A stretch of 64,000 nt of DNA from Pseudarthrobacter sp. NamE5 (GTDB lineage Bacteria > Actinomycetota > Actinomycetes > Actinomycetales > Micrococcaceae), in contig NZ_VAHO01000001.1 of assembly GCF_005796225.1 (NCBI RefSeq), forward strand, positions 1 to 64,000, in the 5' to 3' direction. The notes beneath the pieces were generated by a model. That model worked only from the letters and a program-made list of their open reading frames with translations, made no database searches and was not told the DNA's origin. This document shows, in pieces, positions 25,019-34,238 of this stretch (position 1 is the stretch's first letter; each line of letters begins with the position of its first letter). A program made the position numbers and the translations under genes.

Positions 25019-27565
25019 GTGGCAGGAGCTAAGGAGCGTGTCCGGGTCGCGGGACGCGAACTGACCCTTACCAACCTGGACAAAATCATCTATCCGGAGA
25101 CCGGCACCACCAAGGCGGACGTCCTGGCGTACTACGCTGCGGTGGGGCACGTCCTGATTCCCGCCGCAGCCAACCGGCCCGCCACCAGGAAGCGGTGGGT
25201 CAACACGGTGGGCACCGCAGAGAAGCCCGGCGAGGTGTTTTTCCAGAAGAACCTCGAGGACTCCGCCCCGGGCTGGCTGCCCCGCGCCGCGATCACCCAC
25301 AAAGACCGGACCATCTACTACCCCCTGGTCAACGACCCCGCCACGCTGGCCTGGTTCGGTCAGATCAACTCGCTGGAAATCCACGTTCCGCAATGGCAGG
25401 TGGATTCCCACGGCAACCAGTTGAACCCGGACCGGCTGGTCCTGGATTTGGATCCCGGCGAGGGTGCGGGACTTGAGGAGTGCGTCGAAGTGGCGCTCCT
25501 GGCCCGCTCGATTCTCCAGGATGTTGGTCTGGATACGGTGCCGGTGACCAGCGGCAGCAAGGGCATCCACCTCTACGCCGCCCTGGACCGGAGCCAGACC
25601 TCCGAGCAGATTTCCGCCTTCGCCCGCGAGCTCGCGCGGGCCCTTGAAGCCGACCATCCGGACCTGGCCGTCAGTGACATGAAAAAGACGCTCCGCAAGG
25701 GCAAGGTGCTGGTGGACTGGAGCCAGAACAACGCTGCCAAGACCACCATCGTGCCCTATTCATTGCGGGGCCGGCCCACCCCCATGGTGGCGGCACCCCG
25801 GACCTGGGACGAGATTGGCACCCCGGGCCTGGGGCACCTGGACTACAAGGAGGTGCTGCAGCGGGTGCAGGAGGGCCTGGACCCGTTCGCCGCCGTCGTC
25901 CAGGCCTCTGGACACCCGCCCCACGACCCGGCAGAACCTGAACCGGAAAGCCAGGAGGCAAATCCCAAACTGGCAAAGTACCGTTCCATGCGCGATCCCC
26001 AAGCCACTCCGGAGCCCTTCAGCGGCGCAGCCGGCAGTGGCGACGCCTTCGTCATCCAGGAGCACCACGCCAGCCGGCTCCACTTCGACCTCCGGCTGGA
26101 ACACGAGGGCGTCCTGGTGTCCTGGGCGCTCCCCAAGGGCGTCCCGGAGACAGGCGGGAAGAACCACCTGGCTGTCCAGACCGAGGACCACCCAATGGAT
26201 TACCTCACCTTCCACGGAACCATTCCCAAGGGTGAATATGGCGCCGGCGAGATGACCATCTGGGACACCGGAACGTATGAACTGCACAAGTGGATCAACG
26301 GCCGGGAAGTCATCGTCACCTTGAACGGCTCCGAGGGCGGCGGACTGGGCGGCAGCAAGAAGCTCGCCCTGATCCACACCGGGCGCGGGCAGGGCAAGGA
26401 CGTTGAAGGGCAATGGCTCATTCACCTCATGGACAAGGAGCACCCCAGCGGACGACGGCGGCCCGCACCGGCAGGGAGGGAGGAGGACAGCGAGCCGGCG
26501 GGGGAAGAGGCACCCGAGGAAACAGTGCCGGCAAAAACAGTGCCGGCGAAAACAGCGCCAGCGCGGAAAGTGTCAGCGGCACCGGCAGCACAAAGCACGG
26601 TGGCCTCCCCCGAGGATTACCGCCCCATGATGGCCACCCCCGGCGATGCGGCAGACCTGCAGGGCAGCAACTGGCAGTATGAGCTCAAGTGGGACGGGGT
26701 GCGCGCCATCCTGATAGCGGACGAGGAAACGGTGCGGATATTCAGCCGCAACGGCATCGACGTCACCAGGACGTATCCGGAGTTTGCGGACCGGACCTGC
26801 TGGCCGGACCGGCCGTTTGTGGCGGACGGTGAGATCATCGCTGCCGGGCCTTCCGGGAGGCCGGATTTCGGACTCCTCCAGGGCCGGATGAAGCTTACCC
26901 GGCCCGCCGACGTCGAAAGGGCCCGGAAGGCCATTCCCGTTCAGCTGATGCTTTTCGACCTGCTCAATGACGGCGGGACGGACCTTCGGAAGCTGCCGCT
27001 CGCCAAGCGCCGGCAACGGTTGGAGGACTTCTTCACCCCGTCCGGCTGCCCGGCAGCCCTTTCGCCGGTTTTGGAGGAGCGGGTGGAGGACATCCTGGAC
27101 AGTGCCCGGGAATTGGGGCTGGAAGGGGTGATGGCCAAACGGACGGACAGCCGCTACGTGAGCGGGCAGCGGACGTGGACCTGGATGAAGCTGAAAGTGG
27201 AGCAGACCCAGGAGGTGGTAGTGGGCGGCTGGCGCCCCGGCAAGGGAGGCCGGCAGGACACCGTGGGCTCGCTGCTGGTGGGCATCCCGGACGGCAGGAA
27301 GCTGCAGTACGCCGGGCGCGTCGGCAGCGGCTTCAGCGGCCGGGAACTCGAAGAACTGCGCCAGACAGTGGACCGCCTGGCCCGAAAAACCTCACCGTTC
27401 CTGGACGTTCCACGGCCGGACGCGGCAGATGCCCACTGGGTGGCACCCCAGCTCGTGGGCGAGGTGACCTACAGCGAGTGGACCGGGACGGGACGGTTGC
27501 GGCACCCGGTATGGCGCGGGTGGCGGCTGGACAAGGACCCGGCGGAGGTAGTGCGCGAGGGCTGA
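25019..27565 (+). CDS. ligD: Multidomain ATP-dependent DNA ligase LigD
   Basis: An 848-residue LigD with all three domains in mycobacterial order. The polymerase/primase domain (about 10-300) has the metal pair Asp143/Asp145 in LVLDLDPGEG; the 3'-phosphoesterase domain (about 335-480) has IQEHHASRLHFDLRLEH; an Ala/Pro/Lys linker follows; the ligase domain (about 535-845) has the adenylated Lys557 in YELKWDGVRAI, then DGEIIAAG and the C-terminal KLKVEQTQEVVVGGW. With Ku it joins DNA ends. Start is GTG 25019 with GGAGGTGA upstream. Confidence 0.96.
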   Translation: MAGAKERVRVAGRELTLTNLDKIIYPETGTTKADVLAYYAAVGHVLIPAAANRPATRKRWVNTVGTAEKPGEVFFQKNLEDSAPGWLPRAAITHKDRTIYYPLVNDPATLAWFGQINSLEIHVPQWQVDSHGNQLNPDRLVLDLDPGEGAGLEECVEVALLARSILQDVGLDTVPVTSGSKGIHLYAALDRSQTSEQISAFARELARALEADHPDLAVSDMKKTLRKGKVLVDWSQNNAAKTTIVPYSLRGRPTPMVAAPRTWDEIGTPGLGHLDYKEVLQRVQEGLDPFAAVVQASGHPPHDPAEPEPESQEANPKLAKYRSMRDPQATPEPFSGAAGSGDAFVIQEHHASRLHFDLRLEHEGVLVSWALPKGVPETGGKNHLAVQTEDHPMDYLTFHGTIPKGEYGAGEMTIWDTGTYELHKWINGREVIVTLNGSEGGGLGGSKKLALIHTGRGQGKDVEGQWLIHLMDKEHPSGRRRPAPAGREEDSEPAGEEAPEETVPAKTVPAKTAPARKVSAAPAAQSTVASPEDYRPMMATPGDAADLQGSNWQYELKWDGVRAILIADEETVRIFSRNGIDVTRTYPEFADRTCWPDRPFVADGEIIAAGPSGRPDFGLLQGRMKLTRPADVERARKAIPVQLMLFDLLNDGGTDLRKLPLAKRRQRLEDFFTPSGCPAALSPVLEERVEDILDSARELGLEGVMAKRTDSRYVSGQRTWTWMKLKVEQTQEVVVGGWRPGKGGRQDTVGSLLVGIPDGRKLQYAGRVGSGFSGRELEELRQTVDRLARKTSPFLDVPRPDAADAHWVAPQLVGEVTYSEWTGTGRLRHPVWRGWRLDKDPAEVVREG

Positions 27566-27603
27566 ACAAGGGGCGGGCGACGCGCAAACAACCCCTCGAC
27601 GCA

Positions 27604-27649
27604 CAAATTACCCGGCGCCCACCAAAATTGGGGGCCGCCGGGTAATTTG
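27604..27649 (+). terminator. Stem-loop downstream of ligD
   Basis: A perfect 14-bp stem (27604-27617 with 27636-27649) with an 18-nt loop lies 38 bases after the ligD stop. The stem itself ends in TAATTTG; there is no long T-run, so strength as a terminator is uncertain. Confidence 0.55.
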
Positions 27650-27702
27650 AGTATCGCTGGTGATTTTCGGTGTCCCTGGCGTCGGCCGCGTCTCCGCCGG
27701 GC

Positions 27703-27960
27703 CTAGGACGAATGCGGCATCTGAGGCCGGCTGGTGCGGTGTACTGCCGTTACTGCGGCTTCATGCCCCATCCGCCCGGCGCCGGCCCTGTGCTCCTTCG
27801 GGTGCCGGCGCTTGCCGTTGCCCTCAGGCCAGGAGTTCTGCCGTGGCATTCCGGCTGAGTCGATGGGTGCGGGACCTGGAAGATCCGGATTCTTTATTGC
27901 CGCTGCGAGGTGGTCCATCACCTCGGGTTTGATGGAGGATCTGAGGTGTTCGTCAGCCAT
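27703..27960 (-). CDS. Small hypothetical protein
   Basis: An 85-residue hydrophilic protein beginning MADEHLRSSIKPEVMDHLAA, then a Pro/Gly segment and a His/Arg-rich end. The ATG has a strong ribosome site (GGAGAGGAAG, four bases before it), the main reason to accept the gene. No domain was recognised. Upstream is a 12-bp palindrome (27984-27995). The C-terminal half is low-complexity and could be out of frame relative to an ancestral protein. Confidence 0.5.
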   Translation of the reverse strand: MADEHLRSSIKPEVMDHLAAAIKNPDLPGPAPIDSAGMPRQNSWPEGNGKRRHPKEHRAGAGRMGHEAAVTAVHRTSRPQMPHSS

Positions 27961-28600
27961 TTTTCTTCCTCTCCGCGATGAAACGAAGTACTTCGAAAGG
28001 GCGGCCTAAGGCCAGGGGGGTGCTGGACACGCCAGCAGTTTTCCTGTTGCAAGCGCCATGAATACGGGCTGATTGCGGTGCTGCGGTCGGGGGTCTGGCC
28101 CCCCTGGGGCTGCCGCACTCATCCGACTAGCCGAAAGAAAGTATTCCCATGGCTCAACCATAGGCACCGGGCCGCTGCCTGTGAACCCCAAGGTGTGAAC
28201 CGGCAACAGGCCACCAGCACGCCGACGGGGCCCGACCACTAAGGCATGACCAACAGGGAGCGACGGCGGCAGCCCGGCGGGTGCCGCCGCACACCCTTCT
28301 CACGGGTTTTGCTGCGTGGCGCCCATCACTTTCCGGGGTCGATTCCCCTGAATCCGCAGCTAAACCAGCCGGGTCAGGAAAAAGATTCGGTAACAATGGT
28401 CACAACCCGCCTGCATCCCAGTAAACACGCGGGAAAAGCTGGGAAAACCCGCTGCCGGGAAGGTGCGGAAACCGGGCTAAAGTGAGCGATCCTACGGCAT
28501 CAAACCCGCGGACGCCATCGAATTCCCGTAAAATCGAAGGCCTGCCCGGAGCGGGGCAGCTACAAGTCGCAAGCAAATGACCTCCCCAGGAGTGGCCCAA
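27961..28600. other. Long intergenic region upstream of the MHS transporter
   Basis: About 640 bases with no convincing gene. It holds the palindrome CGAAGTACTTCG (27984-27995), several GC hairpins around 28095-28130 and 28540-28560, and a stretch near 28340-28355 that looks like a tRNA T-arm without the rest of a tRNA. The part just upstream of 28601 probably contains the transporter promoter, but no box was clear enough to call. Confidence 0.35.
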
Positions 28601-30217
28601 ATGCCCACAGACCGAAGCAGGACCGACTCTTCCGCAGGCCTTACCAGCGCCTCCGGAACCTACCCAACCGCACCTCCCGGTGCACCGTCGTCGGCTCTTC
28701 CCAAGAGCCCGCGGAAGCCAAAACTGCTCGCACGCCGCCGGCTCAAGGAGTCGGACGTCAACGTGGTTGACCAGCCCATGCTGAAGAAAGCCCTCGGCGG
28801 AACCATAGTGGGCAACACCATGGAATGGTACGACGTCGGCGTCTTCGGCTACCTCATCACCACCATGGGCCCCGTGTTCCTCCCGGAATCAGACCCCACC
28901 ACCCAGACGCTGTTCCTGCTGGGCACCTTTGCCGCGACCTTCATCGCCCGGCCCTTGGGCGGCGTGATCTTCGGCTGGATGGGCGACAAGATGGGCCGGC
29001 AGAAGATCCTTGCCGCCACGCTCATGCTGATGGCCGCGAGCACCTTCGCCATCGGGCTCCTTCCCGGTTACGCCCAGATCGGACTGTGGGCGGCAGGGCT
29101 GCTGGTGCTGCTGAAGATTGTCCAGGGCTTCTCCACCGGCGGTGAATATGCCGGCGCCACCACCTTTGTCAGCGAGTACGCCCCGGATAAGCGGCGCGGT
29201 TTCTTCGCCAGCTTCCTGGATATGGGCAGCTACTTCGGTTTCGCCCTCGGCGCCGCTCTGGTGTCAGTGCTGCAGCTGACGCTGGGGCAAAGCGCCATGG
29301 AGGAATGGGGCTGGCGCATCCCGTTCCTGGTGGCCGGTCCGCTTGGCCTGATCGCCGTTTACTTTCGAAGCAGGATCGAGGAGTCCCCGCAGTTCCAGGC
29401 CACCCTCGATGCCCAGGAGGACCTGGCCAAGCATGCCGCCGCCTCCGACGAAGCAGCCGTCAAGGGCCCGGTGGGAATCGTCAAGGCGTACTGGCGCTCC
29501 ATCATCGTTGCCATGATCCTGGTGGCCGCCGCGAATACTGCAGGCTATGCCCTCACGTCCTACATGCCTACGTACCTCACAGAGTCCAAGGGCTATGACG
29601 AGGTCCACGGCACCCTGCTGACCATCCCAGTGCTGGTGGTCATGAGCCTCTGCATCCCGCTGACCGGCAAGCTGTCCGACCGGATCGGCCGCCGGCCCGT
29701 CCTGTGGATCGGCGCGCTGAGCACCGTGGTACTCGCCATCCCGGCCTTCCTGCTGATTGGCATCGGTGAAATCTGGTCCACCCTGGCCGGCCTGGCGCTG
29801 ATCGCGTTCCCGGTGACCTTCTACGTGGCCAACCTGGCGTCCGCCCTTCCGGCGCAGTTCCCCACCTCCAGCCGTTACGGGGCCATGGGCATCGCCTACA
29901 ACTTCTCGGTGGCGATCTTCGGAGGCACCACGCCTTTCATCGTGGCAGCGCTCATCAACGCCACGGGCAACGACATGATGCCCGCTTACTACCTGATGGC
30001 CACCTCGCTGGTGGGTGCCGTGGCCATCTACTTCCTGAAGGAATCAGCCCGGCGCCCGCTGCCCGGATCCATGCCCAGCGTGGACACCCAGGCAGAGGCC
30101 CGGGAACTTGTTGCCACCCAGGACGAGAACCCGCTGATCAACCTGGACGAGCTCCCGTTCGAAACCCAGGACATCACTGATGGACGGGACGCGGATAAGG
30201 TTCCTTCCCGCGCTTAG
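28601..30217 (+). CDS. MFS transporter, metabolite:H+ symporter (ProP-like) type
   Basis: A 538-residue transporter of the MHS subfamily of MFS, which takes up osmolytes and organic acids such as proline, betaine, citrate or 2-oxoglutarate. About 12 membrane segments; hallmark pieces are GNTMEWYDVGVFGYL in helix 1, GWMGDKMGRQKIL in loop 2-3, GGEYAGATTFVSEYAPDKRR in helix 4-5 and SDRIGRRPVLW in loop 8-9. N- and C-terminal tails are hydrophilic. ATG 28601 has AGGAGT eight bases upstream and is preferred to ATG 28577. A terminator follows the gene. Confidence 0.92.
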   Translation: MPTDRSRTDSSAGLTSASGTYPTAPPGAPSSALPKSPRKPKLLARRRLKESDVNVVDQPMLKKALGGTIVGNTMEWYDVGVFGYLITTMGPVFLPESDPTTQTLFLLGTFAATFIARPLGGVIFGWMGDKMGRQKILAATLMLMAASTFAIGLLPGYAQIGLWAAGLLVLLKIVQGFSTGGEYAGATTFVSEYAPDKRRGFFASFLDMGSYFGFALGAALVSVLQLTLGQSAMEEWGWRIPFLVAGPLGLIAVYFRSRIEESPQFQATLDAQEDLAKHAAASDEAAVKGPVGIVKAYWRSIIVAMILVAAANTAGYALTSYMPTYLTESKGYDEVHGTLLTIPVLVVMSLCIPLTGKLSDRIGRRPVLWIGALSTVVLAIPAFLLIGIGEIWSTLAGLALIAFPVTFYVANLASALPAQFPTSSRYGAMGIAYNFSVAIFGGTTPFIVAALINATGNDMMPAYYLMATSLVGAVAIYFLKESARRPLPGSMPSVDTQAEARELVATQDENPLINLDELPFETQDITDGRDADKVPSRA

Positions 30218-30273
30218 CACCGGCTGGGCGCAACGCCACCGGTCCTGGGCGCGCCTTGTAGCCCCGCTCTATG

Positions 30274-30323
30274 AAGGCCCGTCCGGCGTGTTTCCTTGGG
30301 GGAAGCACGCAGGGCGGGCCTTT
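30274..30323 (+). terminator. Terminator after the MHS transporter gene
   Basis: An 11-bp stem (30274-30284 with 30312-30322, one G-T pair) plus an inner GCGTG/CACGC stem, followed by TTT. Lies 57 bases after the stop. Confidence 0.65.
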
Positions 30324-30443
30324 GGCGCGCCATCACCATGACGTTCCATGTCCTGTGGCCGCTTGCGGAAATGACCGCCGGAAAAACCGGTGGTAACTTC
30401 CAGAAGGCCAGAACGGGAAGCGGCGGCAAGAGGTGGTGTGGGC

Positions 30444-31553
30444 ATGGAACGGGTCCTCCTGCAGCTGCGCGCGCTCCACCGCCTGGAACCTGCCAACAAT
30501 GACCACCTCGCAGCGCTGCGCGTTGCCCTCAGCGTTGCGGTGCCCTCGCTCCTGCTCCTGGCGGCAGGCCGGCCGGACCTCATCATCTACGCCGTATTCG
30601 GCGCCCTTACCGGCATGTACGGCCGCTCAGAGCGGCACCAGCTCAGGCTCCGGCACCAGTCCCAGGCCGCCGTGGTCCTGTTGGGCGGCGTGGCGGTTGG
30701 AGTGTTCCTGTCCGTCAACCACCTCCATTCCTGGTGGCTGGTAGGAGTAGAGGCTGTGCTGGCAGGCGCGGGATCCCTATTCGCGGACCGTGTACGGCTC
30801 AAGCCGAACGGGCCGTTCTTCGGAATCCTCGCACTGGGAGCCTGCGCCTCGGTGCCCACCGTGGTTCCGTGGCAGATGGCCATTGCCATTGCCGCAGGAG
30901 CCGCTGCTTTTTCCGTCCTGGTGGGCTTCGCCGGCTGGATCCGCAGCAGGTCCTGGCAAGAGGGCGCCGTCCGCTCCGTTCCTCACGATGGGGCCGCCGG
31001 GCGGCGGGCGTTGCTGGTGCACGCCGCCCGGTACATCCTGGCCGTGGGTACCGCCGGGAGTATCGGGGTGCTGTCCGGCAGCGGCCATCCGCACTGGGCC
31101 ATGGCTGCTGCCGCCGTGCCGCTGGCCGGCGCCGACCTTCCCAGCAGCGTCCGGCGCGGCATCCACCGCATCGTGGGAACGTTCGTGGGGTTGGCAGTGA
31201 CCGCCGTCGTCATCCTGCCAGGTCCATGGTCACTGGCCGGGCTGTTCCCCGGCCAGCAGGCAATGACCATGGCGCTCCTGGTGGTCCTCTTCCAGTTCAC
31301 CACCGAGCTGTTCATGGCCCGCCATTACGGCCTGGCCATGGTTTCCTTTACGCCGGTGATCCTTCTGATGACCCAGCTTGCCGCCCCCATCGACCCCGGA
31401 GTCCTGATCCTGGAACGTGGCGTGGAGACCCTGGTGGGCGCGCTGGTGGGCATTGCCGTGGTGGTGCTCCTCCGGCGGTCCGGCTCGCGCTCGGCCCGCC
31501 AGCTGTGGGGACTTACGCCCTTACTGCGGCTTCCGCGGCGGCCCCGCCACTAG
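30444..31553 (+). CDS. FUSC family membrane protein
   Basis: A 369-residue protein with about ten hydrophobic segments in two blocks, the layout of the FUSC / aromatic-acid exporter-like superfamily. Typical pieces are LIIYAVFGALTGMYGRSERH in the first block and SGSGHPHWAMAAAAVPLAGA with RRGIHRIVGTFVGLAVTAVV in the second. Substrate is unknown. ATG 30444 has AGAGGTG upstream; the frame could begin at 30390 but lacks a ribosome site there. Its end overlaps the convergent SDR gene by 33 bases. Confidence 0.85.
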   Translation: MERVLLQLRALHRLEPANNDHLAALRVALSVAVPSLLLLAAGRPDLIIYAVFGALTGMYGRSERHQLRLRHQSQAAVVLLGGVAVGVFLSVNHLHSWWLVGVEAVLAGAGSLFADRVRLKPNGPFFGILALGACASVPTVVPWQMAIAIAAGAAAFSVLVGFAGWIRSRSWQEGAVRSVPHDGAAGRRALLVHAARYILAVGTAGSIGVLSGSGHPHWAMAAAAVPLAGADLPSSVRRGIHRIVGTFVGLAVTAVVILPGPWSLAGLFPGQQAMTMALLVVLFQFTTELFMARHYGLAMVSFTPVILLMTQLAAPIDPGVLILERGVETLVGALVGIAVVVLLRRSGSRSARQLWGLTPLLRLPRRPRH

Positions 31554-32294
31554 CCTTGCCGGCGCCACCCGGGCGAAGGCGGCCACCACCTTGTACCGCT
31601 TGGAGGGTATGGACACCGCCTTGCCGCGGGCATTGTCCGCCAAACCCTCGCGCACTACCCGTTCCGCTTGCAGCCAGGCCCAGGACGGTGCCACGGACTT
31701 GTCCATGCCCATCCTGTCGTGGAACTCCGTGTGCGTGAAGCCCGGACAAATTGCCGTGACCTTGATGCCCCGTTTCCCGTAGGCCAGATTGGCCCAGCGG
31801 CTGAAGCTCACCAGCCACGCCTTGGCCGCCGAGTAAGTGCCGCGGGGCAGGAACGCCGCGATGCTGGCCACGTTGATGATCCGGCCCTGGCCGCGCTCCA
31901 GCATCCCCTTCAGCGCAGCGTGCGTGAGCTCCATGGCCGTTTCCCCGTGCAGTTTGAGGTGCTTTTTCTCCTCCGAAATGTGGTTGTCCTCGAAGTTGTG
32001 CAGCAGCCCGATTCCGGCGTTGTTGACCAGGATGTCCACCGGCCGCCGGGGATCTGACAGGCGTTCGACGACGGCAGCCACGCCGGCATCATCGGCCAGG
32101 TCCGCGGGCAGCAGCTCGGCCGTGATGCCATAGCGGCGCGCCAGCTCCGCCGCTATGTCCTCGAGTCGTGCCCGGTTCCGGGCCACCAGCACCAGGTTGC
32201 ACCCCTGGGCAGCGAGCTGGCGGGCGAACTCGGAGCCCAGGCCTGCGCTGGCGCCGGTAACGAGGGCAGTGTGTCCGGCAGTGTTTGGCGTCAT
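31521..32294 (-). CDS. Short-chain dehydrogenase/reductase
   Basis: A 257-residue classical SDR. The NAD(P) motif is ALVTGASAGLGSEFARQLA, VDILVNNAGIG is the NNAG motif, and the catalytic Ser and Tyr-Lys are in IINVASIAAF and GTYSAAKAWL. Arg in VLVARNRARLE suggests NADP preference. Substrate is unknown. It lies 39 bases downstream of the siderophore synthetase on the same strand and could be the distal gene of that transcript, though it is not a known siderophore enzyme. Confidence 0.92.
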   Translation of the reverse strand: MTPNTAGHTALVTGASAGLGSEFARQLAAQGCNLVLVARNRARLEDIAAELARRYGITAELLPADLADDAGVAAVVERLSDPRRPVDILVNNAGIGLLHNFEDNHISEEKKHLKLHGETAMELTHAALKGMLERGQGRIINVASIAAFLPRGTYSAAKAWLVSFSRWANLAYGKRGIKVTAICPGFTHTEFHDRMGMDKSVAPSWAWLQAERVVREGLADNARGKAVSIPSKRYKVVAAFARVAPARLVAGPPRKPQ

Positions 32295-32333
32295 CCTGCA
32301 AGCCTAGCCACCGATGAGCTTCCTTTCCCGCGT

Positions 32334-34238
32334 CTACGCAAACCCCGCCAGCGGGTTGGCCAGCCGCCCGGCCATCTGCAGCCCGCCCGAGGGATCGGCC
32401 AGGTCCAGCATTTGCTGGTTGTTGCGCAGCTGGAGGCGGTTCAGGCAGGACAGTTCAAAATCGGGGGCAAAAAGGTCATGGCGGGCGAACTGGTCCGCCA
32501 GCTGCGGATGCTGCGCCTGGTAGTCCTTGATGGCCGCAGCAGCTGTGCTCCAAAACTTCTCCTGGCTAAGCTTCCCGTCCGCTGCCAGGAGTGCTGCGAG
32601 GAACCGGAAGATGCAGTCGAAGATGTCTGTGAAGATGGCCAGCACCTTCTCGCCTTCCGGAATGTCCGCTCGGATCCGGGAGACCTCTTCGGGAAGGTCC
32701 GTCCTGTCCCCCATCACCACGATTTCCTCGGCGATGTCCTTCATGATGGCCCGCACTGGCACGCCATCCGCCAGGACCAGGATGACGTTCTCGCCGTGCG
32801 GCATAAAGGCCAGCTCGTACTTGAAGAGGCAGTGCACCAGCGGCACCAGGTAGGCCTCGAAGTACCGCCGCAGCCAGTCCTGCGGTGCCAGGCCTGAGCG
32901 CTCGATGAGGGCCGAGACCATGGGTTTCCCCTGGAAATCGACGTGCAGGAGCGAAGCCATGGTGGCCAGCTGCTGCCCGTCCTGCAACAGCGGCAGCGGG
33001 CTTTCGCGCCAGAGCGCGGAGAGCATCTTCCGGTAGGGGGAGCCGTGGGCGGACCCTGCCTGGTAATACCCGTTGTAGTAGCCGACGGCAGCGACCTCGC
33101 CGATCATGGTGAAACCGCGCGCCTGAAGTGCATCGTCTGCACCGATCAGGTTCCGCAGCCAGTCATTAATGGCCGGGGTGGCCTCCATGTATTGCGGCGA
33201 CAGTCCGCGCATGAAACCCATGTTCAGCACGGAAAGGGCGGTCTTGACGTAGTGGCGGCCCGGAGCGCTGGAGTTGAAGAACGTCCTGATGGACTGCTGC
33301 GCCTGGTACTGGTCTCGTCCCGTGCCCAGGTGCACGATACGCTGCCGGGCAATCTCTGCTGCAAAGGTCACCGTCAGCTTGTTCTCCCACTGCCAGGGGT
33401 GCACGGGCATGAGGAAGTACTGGTCCGGGTCCAGGCCCAGCAACTGGAGTTCGGCGTCGAAGGTGCCCAGCAGGGAGCCGAGTTCAGCATGAAGGTGGGC
33501 CCGGTAGTCCAGTCCTGACGCTGACGTAAAGACGGCATGGCCCCGGTGGACGGCGATCCACTCCAGCTGTACGGGAGCGCCGGTTTCCGGAGCAAAGGCA
33601 AGGTAGTCGGAAAGGCCGAAGCCCAGGCGTCCATTATTGGCCACGAAGCATGGGTGACCCTCGGTCATGCTGCTCTCAATGGCCTGGAAGTCCGCAGCCA
33701 CGTCCGCGCCGCCGGTGATTCCACCGGCAAGTTCGGCTGCAGTGGGCTGGCCGGTCCATTGTTTGTAGGCGTGGCTTGCCAGGGTGCTGCTGATTTCCTC
33801 GAGATAGACGGGGAGCATCTGGAGGTTGATGCCGAGCCTTTCATGAAAGGCCGTGATGAACTCCAGCACGTCCAGCGGCGCTTCGGCGCCGTCCCGGAAG
33901 CACCGGATGGAGTCCTGATCGATGGACCAGTGGTCAAGTTCCAGGACCCGTGCTGTGAACTGGTACTCGTACATGCCGTCATCGTTGCGGAGCCGGTAAT
34001 TGCCGCGGCAGCCACTGGCAGGTTTATCGGGGCCGGCCGGTCCGGCAGTTTCACTTTCCAGGACAGCGACCGGTTCCGGAGCAAGGATCCGTTCGTGGGA
34101 GAACTCGGCGAGCGCCTTGCGCAGCAGGTGCCGGTTGGCGTTGTCCCACTGCAGGGAAGTGAGGTGCGGCGTGCCGGCAGAGTCCGAGGTGGGAGCGGAG
34201 CCTGCGGCTGCTGCGGGTGAATCAGGATGGACGGTCAC
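32334..34238 (-). CDS. desD: IucA/IucC family NIS siderophore synthetase (DesD-like)
   Basis: A 634-residue NRPS-independent siderophore synthetase. In desferrioxamine synthesis DesD joins and cyclises N-hydroxy-N-succinyl-cadaverine units with ATP. Family motifs are EGHPCFVANNGRLGFGLSDY, MPVHPWQWENKL, SIRTFFNSSAPGRHYVKTAL and MPHGENVILVLADG. The last gene of four that overlap by four bases each (here 34235-34238). The group of decarboxylase, hydroxylase, acyltransferase and synthetase matches desABCD in order; the diamine (cadaverine or putrescine) and product are inferred, not read. Confidence 0.93.
   Translation of the reverse strand: MTVHPDSPAAAAGSAPTSDSAGTPHLTSLQWDNANRHLLRKALAEFSHERILAPEPVAVLESETAGPAGPDKPASGCRGNYRLRNDDGMYEYQFTARVLELDHWSIDQDSIRCFRDGAEAPLDVLEFITAFHERLGINLQMLPVYLEEISSTLASHAYKQWTGQPTAAELAGGITGGADVAADFQAIESSMTEGHPCFVANNGRLGFGLSDYLAFAPETGAPVQLEWIAVHRGHAVFTSASGLDYRAHLHAELGSLLGTFDAELQLLGLDPDQYFLMPVHPWQWENKLTVTFAAEIARQRIVHLGTGRDQYQAQQSIRTFFNSSAPGRHYVKTALSVLNMGFMRGLSPQYMEATPAINDWLRNLIGADDALQARGFTMIGEVAAVGYYNGYYQAGSAHGSPYRKMLSALWRESPLPLLQDGQQLATMASLLHVDFQGKPMVSALIERSGLAPQDWLRRYFEAYLVPLVHCLFKYELAFMPHGENVILVLADGVPVRAIMKDIAEEIVVMGDRTDLPEEVSRIRADIPEGEKVLAIFTDIFDCIFRFLAALLAADGKLSQEKFWSTAAAAIKDYQAQHPQLADQFARHDLFAPDFELSCLNRLQLRNNQQMLDLADPSGGLQMAGRLANPLAGFA

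Noticed and set aside
23614..25032. Long plus-strand open frame across the Ku gene
   Set aside because: Antisense shadow of Ku: repetitive Gly/Leu/Ala composition and no ribosome site, while the minus strand encodes a clear Ku protein.
28006..28239. Minus-strand frame of 77 codons
   Set aside because: Poor composition and no ribosome site.
28330..28365. Possible tRNA T-arm (GGGGTCGATTCCCC)
   Set aside because: The loop is one base short and no acceptor, D-arm or anticodon stem fits upstream; no CCA end follows.
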